Source: Paenibacillus sp. 1001270B_150601_E10
GTDB taxonomy: Bacteria > Bacillota > Bacilli > Paenibacillales > Paenibacillaceae
Direction: 5' to 3'
Length of the DNA stretch: 64,000 nt
NCBI RefSeq assembly: GCF_015558675.1
Contig: NZ_JADMOL010000002.1
Location: forward strand, 97,965-161,964
Each line of letters begins with the position of its first letter. The stretch's first letter is position 1. Under the pieces are notes generated by a model. The model ran no database searches. It was not told where the DNA came from and saw only the letters and a list, made by a program, of their open reading frames with translations. Both the position numbers and the translations under genes were made by a program. This document shows positions 8,738 through 19,050 of this stretch, one piece after another.

Positions 8738-9817
8738 ATGATACAGGAGCATGACGATCAAGAAAGCCATTTGCCTTATCGAAGGGAAGATACTGTTGTT
8801 GAGGAAACATGGCGATTAACGACGTGGATTCACGAGGAATTAGGCTACTGCATTTACCAGATACAAGTGCCTGTACCAAACTCGCTGCGCTGGGTCAATG
8901 CGTATGCCATTCTTTCTCAGGGACGCGGCTTCACGATTATCGATCCTGGAATGAGAACAAGTGAGGCAGAGCAGGTATGGCAGCAGGTTTATACGCATCT
9001 TCAGATTCAAGAACACGGGATGGAGCAAATTATTCTAACACACTATCACCCTGACCATTTGGGCCTTGCCGGATGGATGCAGGAGCAATACGCCTGCCCC
9101 GTCTACATCTCGCCAATCGGCTGGGATATGGCGCAGCGCATGTGGAGCGAGGAGCGGAGCATGAGCACAGAGATGTGCGAGCTGTTCGGCATGCATGGCA
9201 TGCCAACAGAGAGCTTGGAGCAGATATATGACCATATGGAAAGCTTTGTCGCTCAAGTATCGCCGCTTCCAAAAGTCACATTGCTTCATCATGGCGAGCA
9301 AGTATCCTTTTTGGACAGGGAGTGGCTGGTGCTCGAAACGCACGGGCATGCCCCCGGACAGCTGTCGTTCTGGAATGAAGAGCTGAGCAGTTTATTTGTT
9401 GGGGATCATGTTCTTCCTAGAATTACGCCGAATGTGAGCTTTATGCTGCAAAGTGATCCAGAGCCGCTGCAATCCTTCCTGCTTGGACTTAAGCAGCTTT
9501 ATGAGCTTCCAGTAACGTTTGCTTTTCCGGGTCATCGTTATCCATTCGCCCATTTTCATGCAAGAATCGACTATCTGCTTGACCATCATGAAGAGCGGCT
9601 CACCGAATTTTATCAGAAGCTAACCACACCCATAACGGCGTATGAGCTGTGTACGTTAACGTTTGGAGCACCTCCTTCCCTTTCGATTCACCAATTCCGC
9701 TTTGCGATGGGAGAGACGCTTGCCCATATGGTGGAGCTTAAGCGCAGAGGCTGGGCAAAAACAATCGAGCGAGATAATATGGTTTATTGGACAAGCATAA
9801 AGGAATTGAAGTCTTAA
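8738..9817 (+). CDS. MBL-fold metallo-hydrolase
   Basis: This 359-residue metallo-beta-lactamase-fold hydrolase has the zinc-binding motif HYHPDH at residues 102-107, further ligands in the HGHAPGQLSFW stretch (downstream His), SSLFVGDHVLP (metal-bridging Asp) and FPGHRYPF (last His). The C-terminal 100 residues match the helical tail seen in YmaE/PksB-like and glyoxalase II-like hydrolases. The ATG at 8738 is chosen because TATGGAGGA sits 7 bases before it; the ATG at 8723 overlaps that ribosome site. The substrate is unknown; many members act on thioesters or lactones. It is a single gene, convergent with the pgpA-like gene through a shared terminator. Confidence 0.88.
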   Translation: MIQEHDDQESHLPYRREDTVVEETWRLTTWIHEELGYCIYQIQVPVPNSLRWVNAYAILSQGRGFTIIDPGMRTSEAEQVWQQVYTHLQIQEHGMEQIILTHYHPDHLGLAGWMQEQYACPVYISPIGWDMAQRMWSEERSMSTEMCELFGMHGMPTESLEQIYDHMESFVAQVSPLPKVTLLHHGEQVSFLDREWLVLETHGHAPGQLSFWNEELSSLFVGDHVLPRITPNVSFMLQSDPEPLQSFLLGLKQLYELPVTFAFPGHRYPFAHFHARIDYLLDHHEERLTEFYQKLTTPITAYELCTLTFGAPPSLSIHQFRFAMGETLAHMVELKRRGWAKTIERDNMVYWTSIKELKS

Positions 9818-9832
9818 ACGAACATAAGACAT

Positions 9833-9882
9833 AAAAAGAGCTGATCTCAGTCATGAATTGACTTGGATCAGCTTTCTTTTTG
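9833..9882. terminator. terminator shared by MBL hydrolase and PgpA genes
   Basis: AGCTGATC (9839-9846) pairs with GATCAGCT (9866-9873), flanked by an A-run on the left and TTTCTTTTT on the right, so it can work on either strand. Confidence 0.8.
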
Positions 9883-9899
9883 GAATCTTGTATAACCAA

Positions 9900-10439
9900 T
9901 TACTTGTCATTCTTCTCTTCTTCAAAGTGCGCCTGCTTGCGATGAGCAATCCGGCTGCTTGCCGCAGCGGCAATGGCGCCTACGATATCATCAAGAAATG
10001 TATGAATATTTCCATCGGTCTTATCATTTAATTTCTTCAAGATGCCAGGCTTCAGCTTGTCTACGTAGCCATAGTTCGTAAAGCCGATGCTTCCGTATAC
10101 GTTTACGATGGAGAAGGCCAAAACTTCATCTACGCCGTACAGCCCCTCATCATGTTCGATCATGTCCTGAAGTGCAGGAATAAGCTGCTTTTGCTCTGCT
10201 AAAATATCGAGTTGAATCCCGGTCAGCACTGCATTCTGCACCTCACGCTTGCGCAGGACTTGCTCTACATTATGTATGCAGAACTCCATTGTGAGATCGG
10301 GAAAATATTGGCTTTGCAAAAACATGACGAGCTCTGCAATCTGCTCGATTGTTACTCCGCGTTTACGAAGCCATTCTCTGGTTGCTGCTTCTACCTTCTC
10401 GCTGTCTAGGCTGTATGGCTTTTGGTTGTCAATAGTCAT
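9900..10439 (-). CDS. phosphatidylglycerophosphatase A family protein (YutG-like)
   Basis: This 179-residue protein resembles the PgpA superfamily form common in Bacillales (YutG-like). Recognisable parts are REWLRKRGVTIEQIAELV, DEGLYGVDEVLAFSIVNVYG and the C-terminal DKTDGNIHTFLDDIVGAIAA. It would dephosphorylate phosphatidylglycerol phosphate in phospholipid synthesis, although soluble Bacillales members lack the membrane helices of E. coli PgpA and their role is less certain. The charged tail HFEEEKNDK is ordinary. The minus-strand sequence TGAGGTGATGAGCTT lies before the ATG. Monocistronic, facing the MBL hydrolase gene. Confidence 0.8.
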   Translation of the reverse strand: MTIDNQKPYSLDSEKVEAATREWLRKRGVTIEQIAELVMFLQSQYFPDLTMEFCIHNVEQVLRKREVQNAVLTGIQLDILAEQKQLIPALQDMIEHDEGLYGVDEVLAFSIVNVYGSIGFTNYGYVDKLKPGILKKLNDKTDGNIHTFLDDIVGAIAAAASSRIAHRKQAHFEEEKNDK

Positions 10440-10683
10440 AAGCTCATCACCTCACTGAAAAGTTATCTAGAAATCATACTCTATTATTGTACATGATTCC
10501 TCGGAACTAATCACATCCCAGATAATGATCCGCTTCTTTGCACATTCATAGGCTCTAAAAAAGATGAGGATAGTGGTCATGTTTTGATAGGGGGGCTCGT
10601 ATATATAGGACAAACAGGTGAGCAGACAAGCGTCACCCGCATGGCTGCCGCATTTCCAATCGCCAAGGAGGCTGAAGGATAAG

Positions 10684-11778
10684 ATGAAGAAAACATCAAA
10701 CCAGAATACTCGCCGCAACCGATATCGAATCGGGATACTGGCTTGCACGCTCGTACTAACGGCAGGGCTTACTGCATGCGGAGGTGAGAGTGCCATTGAC
10801 CAACCTCCTACGGATATTGAGAATCAGATGCTGCAAGCGGTGGATGGTAATCCTGTGACAACGAAGAATACGAGTGGAGAGCAAGTGGATGGCAACGAGG
10901 AAGCCAACGCTAATCTAACGGTATATTTAAAGGATCGCTATGGTTACCTTGCGCCAGTGTCTTACCAATGGGGCGACAAGGATACAGAGGGGCTTGCCAA
11001 TGCAGCCGTAACCTTATTGACGGAGGGGAGCACAGAAGCGGGCAGATTGCCGACAGGCTTTACGGCCACTCTTCCCAAAGGCACTCAGGTTAAAAATATG
11101 ACGTTCAATCCTGAGCAGAAGCTGGTTGTCCTTGAGCTGTCAAAGGAGTTTGCCAATTACGCCCCAGAGGATGAGCGGAGCATTATGGAGTCATTGACTT
11201 GGACGCTGACTTCGCTTCCAGATGTAGAGCAGGTGCAGCTGTGGATGGATTCGAAGAAGCTTACAGAAATGCCGGTGGGACATACGCCGCTGGATACGAA
11301 TCTGACCCGTCATACAGGCATTAATCTTGAGAAGGATGATACAGTAAGCTACTACCGCTCGATGCCGGTTCAGCTGTACTTCACATCCCTGACAGAAGAA
11401 GGTAAGACCTATTATATTCCAATCACCCGCTTGGTGGAGCCTTCGGACGATATCGTGACCGCTACCATCAATGAGCTCATCGAGGGGCCGCATAATAAGA
11501 CCGCCATGTCCATGGTGGCAACGGATCAAACAAAGATCAGCAAGATCGAGCATAAGGAGGATTCACTAGTTGTGCATTTGAGTGATCCGATGTTCGAGCA
11601 AGGGGATAAAGTGCCGGCAGACCTGCTCAAGTCCGTTATCTTCTCTTTAACAGAGTTAAGCGATGTAGATAAGGTTCAGATTACGATGAATGGACAAACG
11701 GATATCCTTGGATCAGATGACATAGACTATTCAAAGCCTGTCACTAGACCTTCCGTTAACCCGATGATTAAGGGATAA
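10684..11778 (+). CDS. gerM: GerM-like spore germination lipoprotein (two GerMN domains)
   Basis: This 364-residue lipoprotein has a charged N terminus, a hydrophobic stretch and the lipobox LTACGG at about residue 33. Two GerMN domains follow, the first around residues 80-190 (NLTVYLKDRYGYLAPVSY) and the second around 225-350 (MPVQLYFTSLTEEGKTYYIP). GerM is needed for normal sporulation and germination in B. subtilis, where it sits at the outer forespore membrane. Position directly upstream of rph and rdgB matches the Bacillales arrangement. The start is the ATG at 10684 (MKKTSNQ), with AAGGAGGCTGAAGGA upstream. The upstream CGTATATATA could be a mother-cell sigma -10 element, but this is not certain. 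Confidence 0.92.
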   Translation: MKKTSNQNTRRNRYRIGILACTLVLTAGLTACGGESAIDQPPTDIENQMLQAVDGNPVTTKNTSGEQVDGNEEANANLTVYLKDRYGYLAPVSYQWGDKDTEGLANAAVTLLTEGSTEAGRLPTGFTATLPKGTQVKNMTFNPEQKLVVLELSKEFANYAPEDERSIMESLTWTLTSLPDVEQVQLWMDSKKLTEMPVGHTPLDTNLTRHTGINLEKDDTVSYYRSMPVQLYFTSLTEEGKTYYIPITRLVEPSDDIVTATINELIEGPHNKTAMSMVATDQTKISKIEHKEDSLVVHLSDPMFEQGDKVPADLLKSVIFSLTELSDVDKVQITMNGQTDILGSDDIDYSKPVTRPSVNPMIKG

Positions 11779-11815
11779 TCGCAAAGGAATAGTGGATGCA
11801 GCGTGAATCAAGAGC

Positions 11816-11872
11816 TCACCTATTCTCCGATGAAAAGATGCTTTTCGCTTCTGACTTTGGTAGAATAGGTGA
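11816..11872 (+). other. inverted repeat between gerM and rph
   Basis: TCACCTATTCT (11816-11826) is perfectly complementary to AGAATAGGTGA (11862-11872), with a smaller AAAAG/CTTTT hairpin inside. A modest T-rich tail follows. It may be a weak gerM terminator or an RNA-processing hairpin ahead of rph. Confidence 0.5.
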
Positions 11873-11914
11873 TGTTCATTTTATATGCGGATTGGAAATT
11901 TAGGAGGAACTACC

Positions 11915-12670
11915 ATGAGAAGCAACGGACGCAAGGCGGAGGATATCCGGCCTACTACGATACGAACGAATACGAACAAATTTGCCGAAGGATCAGTTAC
12001 GATCGAAGTCGGTGATACGAAAGTAATCTGTACGGCAACAGTGGATGAGAAGGTTCCCCCTTTTATGAAGGGACAAGGAAAGGGCTGGATAACAGCCGAG
12101 TATTCCATGCTGCCGCGCGCAACGCAAACACGCAATCAGCGTGAAGCAGCTAGAGGCAAGCTTACTGGACGCACGATGGAGATACAGCGCCTAATCGGAC
12201 GCAGCTTGCGTTCGGTCGTTGATCTACATGCGCTTGGCGAGCGTACGATTACGCTCGACTGCGATGTCATTCAAGCCGATGGCGGTACACGTACAGCATC
12301 GATTACAGGTTCGTTCGTCGCAATGACAATGGCTATACATAAGATTGCGGAGCAGCACAAGCTCGCTGTGTTCCCGGTAACGGACTTCCTTGCAGCTGTT
12401 AGCGTTGGAGTCGTTCAGGATGAGCCGGTTTGCGACTTGAATTATGACGAGGATTCCCAAGCGAAGGTGGATATGAACGTCGTGATGACAGGCAGCGGCA
12501 AGTTCGTTGAGGTTCAAGGAACAGGCGAAGAAAGCCCGTTCACGAGAGAAGAGCTGAATCAGCTGCTTGCTCTTGGCGAGCAAGGCGTAAAGCAGCTTGT
12601 GGAGCTGCAGCGTGAAGCATTAGGAGCGGCTGCGGAGAAGGTTGCAGCACGCGCGAACAAGGAGGCTTAA
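11915..12670 (+). CDS. rph: ribonuclease PH
   Basis: A phosphorolytic 3'-5' exoribonuclease that trims tRNA 3' ends, 251 residues, normal length. Diagnostic stretches include [15 protein letters not shown] at the start, [40 protein letters not shown] (arginines of the phosphate site) and [19 protein letters not shown] (catalytic Asp region). The start at 11915 follows TTAGGAGGAAC; an ATG 30 nt further upstream precedes that ribosome site and gives an unlikely extension. The 3' end contains the ribosome site of the next gene, with only 2 bases between stop and ATG, so the two are co-translated. Confidence 0.97.
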   Translation: MRSNGRKAEDIRPTTIRTNTNKFAEGSVTIEVGDTKVICTATVDEKVPPFMKGQGKGWITAEYSMLPRATQTRNQREAARGKLTGRTMEIQRLIGRSLRSVVDLHALGERTITLDCDVIQADGGTRTASITGSFVAMTMAIHKIAEQHKLAVFPVTDFLAAVSVGVVQDEPVCDLNYDEDSQAKVDMNVVMTGSGKFVEVQGTGEESPFTREELNQLLALGEQGVKQLVELQREALGAAAEKVAARANKEA

Positions 12671-12672
12671 TC

Positions 12673-13332
12673 ATGCCGATTAAAGGAGATACGGTATTCG
12701 TCGCAACACGCAATGCAGGCAAGCTGCGTGAATTCTCGCTCGCCTTCTCCTCGCTCGGCTTGAAGGTCAAGAGTCTGGCTGACTTTCCGGATATTCCGGA
12801 TGTGGTAGAGGATGGAGAGACCTTCCTTGAGAATGCCATGAAGAAGGCGAAGACGGTTGCAGAAGCGCTTCAGGTCCCCGTCCTTGCCGATGATTCTGGG
12901 CTGTGCGTAGGCCGCTTGGACGGGGAGCCAGGTGTCTATTCGGCTCGTTATGCAGGAGAGCATGGCAACGATCAAGCCAATAATGAAAAGCTGCTTCGCG
13001 AGCTAAAGAAGCTGCCTGCATGGGATACCTCAGGCGATAGCAAGAGCGAGCGGATACAGGAGCATTGGCTGAGCCCAGCGCAATTCGTCTGTTCGCTGGT
13101 GCTATATGATCCAGCGAACAAAAAAGCATACGAAGCCATGGGGACGGTGGATGGCTATATTACCGACCATCCGCGCGGAGAGTATGGCTTCGGGTATGAT
13201 CCTCTGTTCTACGTGCCCGCTTACGACTGTACGATGGCACAGCTTAGTCCAGAGGAGAAGCAGCGCATCAGCCATCGCGGCAGAGCGCTGGATGCCTTGC
13301 TGACACGATTATCTTCTTCTTTTTCTGAGTAA
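12673..13332 (+). CDS. rdgB: XTP/dITP diphosphatase (RdgB/Ham1 family)
   Basis: This 219-residue house-cleaning enzyme hydrolyses dITP, XTP and ITP to monophosphates. The opening VFVATRNAGKLREF, the substrate loop PVLADDSGLCVGRLDGEPGV, and GEYGFGYDPLFYVP are all family signatures; the late SHRGRALDAL completes the fold. Compared with the usual protein there is a polar insert of roughly 20-25 residues (around residues 116-136, AWDTSGDSKSERIQEHW) before the central strand. It overlaps no gene but is translationally coupled to rph (2-nt gap, ribosome site AAGGAGG inside rph). It ends in a good terminator. Confidence 0.96.
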   Translation: MPIKGDTVFVATRNAGKLREFSLAFSSLGLKVKSLADFPDIPDVVEDGETFLENAMKKAKTVAEALQVPVLADDSGLCVGRLDGEPGVYSARYAGEHGNDQANNEKLLRELKKLPAWDTSGDSKSERIQEHWLSPAQFVCSLVLYDPANKKAYEAMGTVDGYITDHPRGEYGFGYDPLFYVPAYDCTMAQLSPEEKQRISHRGRALDALLTRLSSSFSE

Positions 13333-13370
13333 TCCACTAGACATTTAAGAAATAATTGGATATTGTTATA

Positions 13371-13414
13371 AAAAAGACACCTTGCAAAGCAATCTTGTAT
13401 GGGTGTCTTTTTTT
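13371..13414 (+). terminator. terminator after rdgB
   Basis: AAAAAGACACC pairs with GGTGTCTTTTT at the ends of a longer hairpin, followed by further T residues. Confidence 0.88.
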
Positions 13415-13554
13415 ACCATAATCGAAGCGTTGTGTTTCAGCTTGATGGAACCATCATTCGATTGCACGATAAAACCAACCTTTGAGCGCGGTCGTTCCTC
13501 CTTGAAAGGCCTCGTCGCAAAGCGTTTTATCCCAAACAAATGATATCCACATAG

Positions 13555-14871
<1,317 letters not shown>

Positions 14872-14947
14872 TATCACTTATTAAAAGTGGCAAGCAGCAC
14901 TCATAGCGTACTTGTTGCTTTATATTTAGAAGTAAATATCTGACGTA

Positions 14948-14987
14948 GAAGAACCCTTTCTTGGTTATCCTTGGAAGGGTTCTTCTT
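14948..14987 (+). terminator. terminator after metY
   Basis: GAAGAACCCTTT pairs with AAGGGTTCTTC around a 16-nt loop. The T-tail is short. It lies 76 bp past the metY stop. Confidence 0.75.
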
Positions 14988-15178
14988 ATGGGGATAACAG
15001 CTGATACGGTCTATCAACAAGAAGCCGCTCAAACGAAAAGTGGAATGAGAATGTGACCACTTTCACTGATATCTCGAATTAAATTATTTTATAAATAAAA
15101 TGTTTTGGTTTAAGATAATAGGTGTAATAAATGTCATATACGAAATATTACATAACATCTGAAAGGAAAGTGGACATC

Positions 15179-15931
15179 ATGAGACTCGAAAATAAAGTGG
15201 CGATTATTACAGGTGCAGGTACCGGAATTGGGAAAAAGACAGCCTTGCTCTTCTCTTCTGAGGGAGCATCTATTGTTGTAACGGATGTAAACCAAGAATC
15301 AGGAAATCAAACCGTGAAAGAAATTCAAGATCAGTGTGGACAAGCGATCTTTGTTCCTCACGATGTAACGAAGGAAGAAGCTTGGATGCACGTTGTCGAG
15401 GAAGCCAAAGAGGCCTTTGGCAAAATAGATGTGCTTTTCAATAATGCGGGTATCTATATTATTAAGCCGATGATAGAAATCAGCCTTGATGAATGGAACA
15501 AGTTGATGGCGATTAACGTAACAGGCGTGTTCCTTGGCATGAAGCATGTGATGCCAGTCATGGCTGAGCAGAAAAAAGGCTCTGTGATTAATGCCTCTTC
15601 CATCGCGGGGATTATCGGTGCTCCAGGTCATGTGTTGTACGGAGCAAGTAAAGGCGCAGTGCGTACCATGACGAAAGATGCGGCAATGGAATATGCAGGA
15701 CAACGTGTTCGTGTAAACTCCATCCACCCTGGATACATCAAGACTGGCATGGCAACCTATGCTTCTGAAGTAACCGGGAAGTCCGAAGAGCAGCTTGATG
15801 CCACTTACCCATTAGGACGCATGGGTGATCCTGAAGAAGTAGCGAAAACGGTTCTTTTCCTTGCTTCTGATGAATCCTCCTTTACAACCGGAGCAGAATT
15901 CGTCATCGATGGTGGAGCTACTGTGCAATAA
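15179..15931 (+). CDS. SDR-family oxidoreductase
   Basis: A classical short-chain dehydrogenase/reductase of 250 residues. The NAD(P)-binding motif TGAGTGIG is at residues 11-18, NNAG follows in the fourth strand, the catalytic Ser is in NASS near 141, and the YGASK motif gives Tyr154 and Lys158. The ending [16 protein letters not shown] is typical. The start ATG at 15179 ([12 protein letters not shown]) has GAAAGGAAAG upstream; an ATG 48 nt earlier would add a tail not seen in SDRs. The substrate cannot be told; resemblance to 3-alpha-hydroxysteroid- and cyclopentanol-type dehydrogenases is only general. The AT-rich 5' region (15070-15120) probably carries the promoter. Confidence 0.92.
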   Translation: MRLENKVAIITGAGTGIGKKTALLFSSEGASIVVTDVNQESGNQTVKEIQDQCGQAIFVPHDVTKEEAWMHVVEEAKEAFGKIDVLFNNAGIYIIKPMIEISLDEWNKLMAINVTGVFLGMKHVMPVMAEQKKGSVINASSIAGIIGAPGHVLYGASKGAVRTMTKDAAMEYAGQRVRVNSIHPGYIKTGMATYASEVTGKSEEQLDATYPLGRMGDPEEVAKTVLFLASDESSFTTGAEFVIDGGATVQ

Positions 15932-16015
15932 GCTATTTTAAGATCATTCAGGATTTATGTTAGCTAGCAAACTTTTTGTTTCATAAACTATTCCTTCTCA
16001 TTCAAATATAGCATA

Positions 16016-16046
16016 AAGACGCCTCTTATAAGCCGAGAGGCGTCTT
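16016..16046. terminator. bidirectional terminator between SDR gene and asnB
   Basis: AAGACGCCTCT pairs with AGAGGCGTCTT around a 9-nt loop. It lies between convergent genes and can serve both. Confidence 0.85.
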
Positions 16047-16088
16047 TGTAGTTTTGCAATATGGATGATATGAGCTGGATATCTAGAT

Positions 16089-17936
16089 CTAGAGGGTCAC
16101 TTTGACATTGTAATCGGTAAGCCACCAATCGACCTGAAGCAAATAGGCAAACAACTGAGGGCCGGACATGAGCTGGCCGAACCAAGGAAGGTTGGAGCTG
16201 GCTTCTTCAGAGGCAGCGATCTCGCGAATACGTGCAGTATCGATAAATTGATGCAGAGGCGATGTTGGGTCATCAAGGCGCTCCAGCGCCATTGCACGAA
16301 CTGCGTTCAAGTAATTTGGATTATGCGTCTTCGGATAAGGGCTCTTTTTCCGATATAGCACATCATGCGGAAGGAGGCCTTCCAGTGCTTTACGCAGTAG
16401 CCCTTTTTCACGATTGCCATACGTTTTGATTGCCCATGGAATGTTAAACACATATTGCACGAGCCGATGGTCGGTATAAGGAACGCGAACTTCGAGTCCT
16501 GCACCCATGCTCATGCGATCCTTGCGGTCAAGCAGCGTCGGCATGAAGCGGGTAATGTTCAGATAGGACATCACCCTCATCTTTCTGGCGAGGGCATCCT
16601 CTCCTGGTAGCGGAGGAACCTCATTAACGGCTTCCTGATAACGGTCTGCCACATATTCATCGGCATGGATCGCTGCTGCGACATCCGGCTTCAGGAGGCT
16701 TTTTCGCAGCGGGAAGGCAAGTGCCCAAGGAAAGGTATTGGCGTTAAGCGCCTCTTCTCGGTGGAACCACGGGTAGCCTCCAAATACCTCATCTGCAGCT
16801 TCCCCAGATAAGGCAACCGTCGCTCCTTTTTTAATCTCATGACAAAATAAGTATAGAGAACCGTCAATGTCGGTCATACCCGGCAAGTCACGTACAAAAA
16901 CGGCATCCTTAAGTGATTGGACAAGCTCTGGAGTATCGAACGTAATCGCATGATGATTAGTACCCAGCTCTTGAACCATCCGTTCAATCCAAGGCGCATC
17001 CGCATTCGGCTGGAAGCTGTGGGCTTTGAAATGCTTGTCGTTGTCTACATAATCAATCGAATAGGTATCGACTTGGCCTAGGCCTCTCTCCTTGTAGTGC
17101 CGCACGGTAAGCGCCGTAAGCGCGCTGGAGTCAAGACCTCCGGACAGCAGCGTGCAGACAGGAACGTCCGAGATCAGCTGACGCTCGACGGTATCGATCA
17201 GGAGATCTCGAACCGCAGCAGCCGTTTGTTCGGCGTCCTCGTGATGCTCTATGCTCTCGAGCTTCCAATAGCAGTGCGTGCGAACGCCGCTATGATCGAG
17301 CGTTAGCGTATGACCTGGGCGCAGCTCTTTCATATTGGCATATACGCCATGGCCAGGCGTCCGTGCTGGCCCGACAAGGAAGATTTCTGCGAGCCCCTGA
17401 GCCCCAACCTCCGGTACGACGTCCGGATGCTTAAGAATCGCCTTCGGCTCAGAACCAAATAAGAATGTCCCTTCACCTGCTTGATAGAATAAGGGTTTAA
17501 CGCCCAGTCGGTCACGTGCCATGAAGAGCTTCTGCTCTTGTTCAACCCAGATCGCAAAGGCAAAAATGCCATTGAATCGCTCCACACAATGCTCTTTCCA
17601 TTCGATATAGGCGACAAGCAGCACTTCGGTATCACAAGTCGTCTTGAAGCTGTAGCCTCTGGATAGGAGCTCCTGTTTAAGCTCTGGGGCATTATACAAT
17701 TCACCATTGTAAACAAGCGCGTAGGTGCCGCTCTCATGCTCGCGAATCATGGGCTGAGCACCATTCAGCGGATCAATGACGGACAGCCTCCGATGACCGA
17801 GCGCGCATGAACCCGATAACCAAGTTCCCTTTGCATCAGGACCGCGAGCAGTGAGTGTTGCAGTCATTTGTTCGATGATGGAGGAGCTTTGGCTTAGGTC
17901 CTGATGATAATCAATCCAACCAGTTATTCCACACAT
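16089..17936 (-). CDS. asnB: glutamine-hydrolysing asparagine synthetase
   Basis: This 615-residue enzyme converts aspartate to asparagine using glutamine and ATP. After removal of Met1 the N-terminal Cys2 of MCGITGWIDY is the glutaminase nucleophile; RLSVIDP and YNGELYN are further Ntn-hydrolase signatures. The synthetase half carries the pyrophosphate loop LLSGGLDSSALTAL and the later SGEAADEVFGGYPWFH and KDRMSMGAGLEVRVPYTD motifs. The start must be the ATG at 17936, because the nucleophile has to be residue 2; a longer frame to 18008 is not used. GAAAGAGGG lies upstream. Length and order match the Bacillus AsnO/YisO type, one of which is sporulation-linked. Which paralogue this is cannot be settled. 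Confidence 0.96.
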   Translation of the reverse strand: MCGITGWIDYHQDLSQSSSIIEQMTATLTARGPDAKGTWLSGSCALGHRRLSVIDPLNGAQPMIREHESGTYALVYNGELYNAPELKQELLSRGYSFKTTCDTEVLLVAYIEWKEHCVERFNGIFAFAIWVEQEQKLFMARDRLGVKPLFYQAGEGTFLFGSEPKAILKHPDVVPEVGAQGLAEIFLVGPARTPGHGVYANMKELRPGHTLTLDHSGVRTHCYWKLESIEHHEDAEQTAAAVRDLLIDTVERQLISDVPVCTLLSGGLDSSALTALTVRHYKERGLGQVDTYSIDYVDNDKHFKAHSFQPNADAPWIERMVQELGTNHHAITFDTPELVQSLKDAVFVRDLPGMTDIDGSLYLFCHEIKKGATVALSGEAADEVFGGYPWFHREEALNANTFPWALAFPLRKSLLKPDVAAAIHADEYVADRYQEAVNEVPPLPGEDALARKMRVMSYLNITRFMPTLLDRKDRMSMGAGLEVRVPYTDHRLVQYVFNIPWAIKTYGNREKGLLRKALEGLLPHDVLYRKKSPYPKTHNPNYLNAVRAMALERLDDPTSPLHQFIDTARIREIAASEEASSNLPWFGQLMSGPQLFAYLLQVDWWLTDYNVKVTL

Positions 17937-18090
17937 GTATGTTTCATCCCTCTTTCGCTCCGGTATCCCCGAGGGTTGACGCGCGGGGGTAAATCGAGAT
18001 AATACCATGGGTATGCACGCTGTCGTATAAAATGTATGTCCACCTCGAAATCACACAAAAAAGTCAAGGAATCTGCCTAGCTGGGAAAAC

Positions 18091-18127
18091 GTAAAAATGC
18101 CCGCAAGTTTGTCGGTCACTTGCGAGC
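18091..18127 (-). terminator. terminator after the CD3324-type gene (minus strand)
   Basis: GCCCGCAAGT (18099-18108) pairs with ACTTGCGAGC (18118-18127) with one mismatch; on the minus strand the hairpin is followed by TTTTTA. Confidence 0.75.
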
Positions 18128-18175
18128 ATCGCTCGTTGTACTGCTTATATAAAAGCCTCAAGTCCCGCATGTTCA

Positions 18176-18463
18176 TCATGTGAGCTGGAGAACTTTCTTC
18201 GTTTTGTACACGATCTTGTAAATGCTGTCACGAGACAGATGATAATGATTCGCCAATTCATCAATGGATGTTCCTTTGGCATAGCGGTCATAAATTTCGC
18301 GGTTGCGTTGCTCGAGGCTGCGTCTTGTTCCGTTCAGATCGCCCCATCCTGCACGTACGCTGTCATCTTCCCGCGGAATATAGATAAGTTCGCTTTGAAC
18401 GTATTTTTGAATCTCCTGAAGCAGGCTAGCCGGAAGTACATCCTTTCCATTTATATAACCCAT
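18176..18463 (-). CDS. CD3324-family helix-turn-helix protein
   Basis: A 95-residue protein that I recognise as the CD3324 family, related to the Mor transcription activator group. The N-terminal half begins MGYINGKDVLPASLLQEIQK, and residues 55-90 form a HTH (IYDRYAKGTSIDELANHY then LSRDSIYKIVYKTKK). The family occurs widely in Bacillota but targets are not known. AAGGAGGG precedes the ATG. The gene start lies inside a small upstream frame (18426-18536) that has its own strong ribosome site, so translation is probably coupled. It ends in a clear terminator. Confidence 0.85.
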   Translation of the reverse strand: MGYINGKDVLPASLLQEIQKYVQSELIYIPREDDSVRAGWGDLNGTRRSLEQRNREIYDRYAKGTSIDELANHYHLSRDSIYKIVYKTKKVLQLT

Positions 18464-18536
18464 AGAGGCCCTCCTTGATTTCGCGCATATTCCGAATAAA
18501 TGTGTTACGAATACGTTTCGTGTCCATGATTAACAT
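18426..18536 (-). CDS. small 36-residue ORF overlapping the start of the HTH gene
   Basis: The frame encodes a basic 36-residue peptide (MLIMDTKRIRNTFIRNMREI and on to KGCTSG). It has AAAGGAGG 7-8 bases before its ATG and runs 38 nt into the following HTH gene in another frame. The ribosome site of the HTH gene lies inside this ORF. It could be a coupling leader peptide or a real small basic protein. I recognise no family. Confidence 0.5.
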   Translation of the reverse strand: MLIMDTKRIRNTFIRNMREIKEGLYGLYKWKGCTSG

Positions 18537-18541
18537 GTGAC

Positions 18542-18830
18542 AGCCTCCTTTCAGTAAAATGTGTATTTGTTTCCTCTTTATGCTACAACGAAATGACGCT
18601 ACAGACAATGCTGTAGATTATATAAACACCATAATGTATGCCAGCCGCTTGGCTGTCACCACATTGGCTTTACGTTTTTTTGTGGTTATTGTGCCTAAAT
18701 TTAGCTTTTCCCCACCATATAAGAAAACCTCTTTCCGAGGTCAATAACGATGAGCGACTCGCTTAGAGGTAGTAGTATCGCCAAATTAAGCTAACGTTTC
18801 TTATGACGAAGAGTAGGATTCGATTCAGGT
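18542..18830. other. gap with a possible promoter region and small hairpin
   Basis: No gene is supported. A short ACCTC/GAGGT hairpin near 18725 and AT-rich blocks are seen. The promoter for the minus-strand small ORF / HTH pair must lie at its left side. Confidence 0.3.
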
Positions 18831-18831
18831 C

Positions 18832-18935
18832 AAAAAGGGGAGAGAGGTGTCCCGACTCTCTCCCCGCTTACAGGATCTCCGCTTACGCAGAGATCACCTC
18901 ATTATAAAATTGAATCACTTCAATCAGCTCCTTTC
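18832..18935 (-). ncRNA. candidate small minus-strand transcript with micro-ORF and terminator
   Basis: On the minus strand a ribosome site AAAGGAGC (about 18926-18933) precedes an 11-codon frame starting GTG (18918 to 18883, MIQFYNEVISA). Its stop lies in a hairpin (GATCTCCGC 18874-18882 with GCAGAGATC 18887-18895). A second, perfect 10-bp hairpin (18837-18846 with 18856-18865) then precedes five T residues, a textbook terminator. No annotated gene ends here, so the terminator must serve a short transcript. Whether the peptide or the RNA matters is unknown. Confidence 0.4.
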
Positions 18936-19050
18936 ACATGGATTAGCCGGCGTACTTCCATTAAATCACGGTCAAGGTCAAGGAACAATGGAGAGAATCG
19001 TTACATTTATTCTTACCATTTGGATACGCTATACGTGTAAGGAGGAGACG

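Noticed and set aside
18847..19050. N-terminal extension of the 108-residue protein
   Set aside because: The strong ribosome site directly before 19051 and the hairpins in the extension favour the short form.
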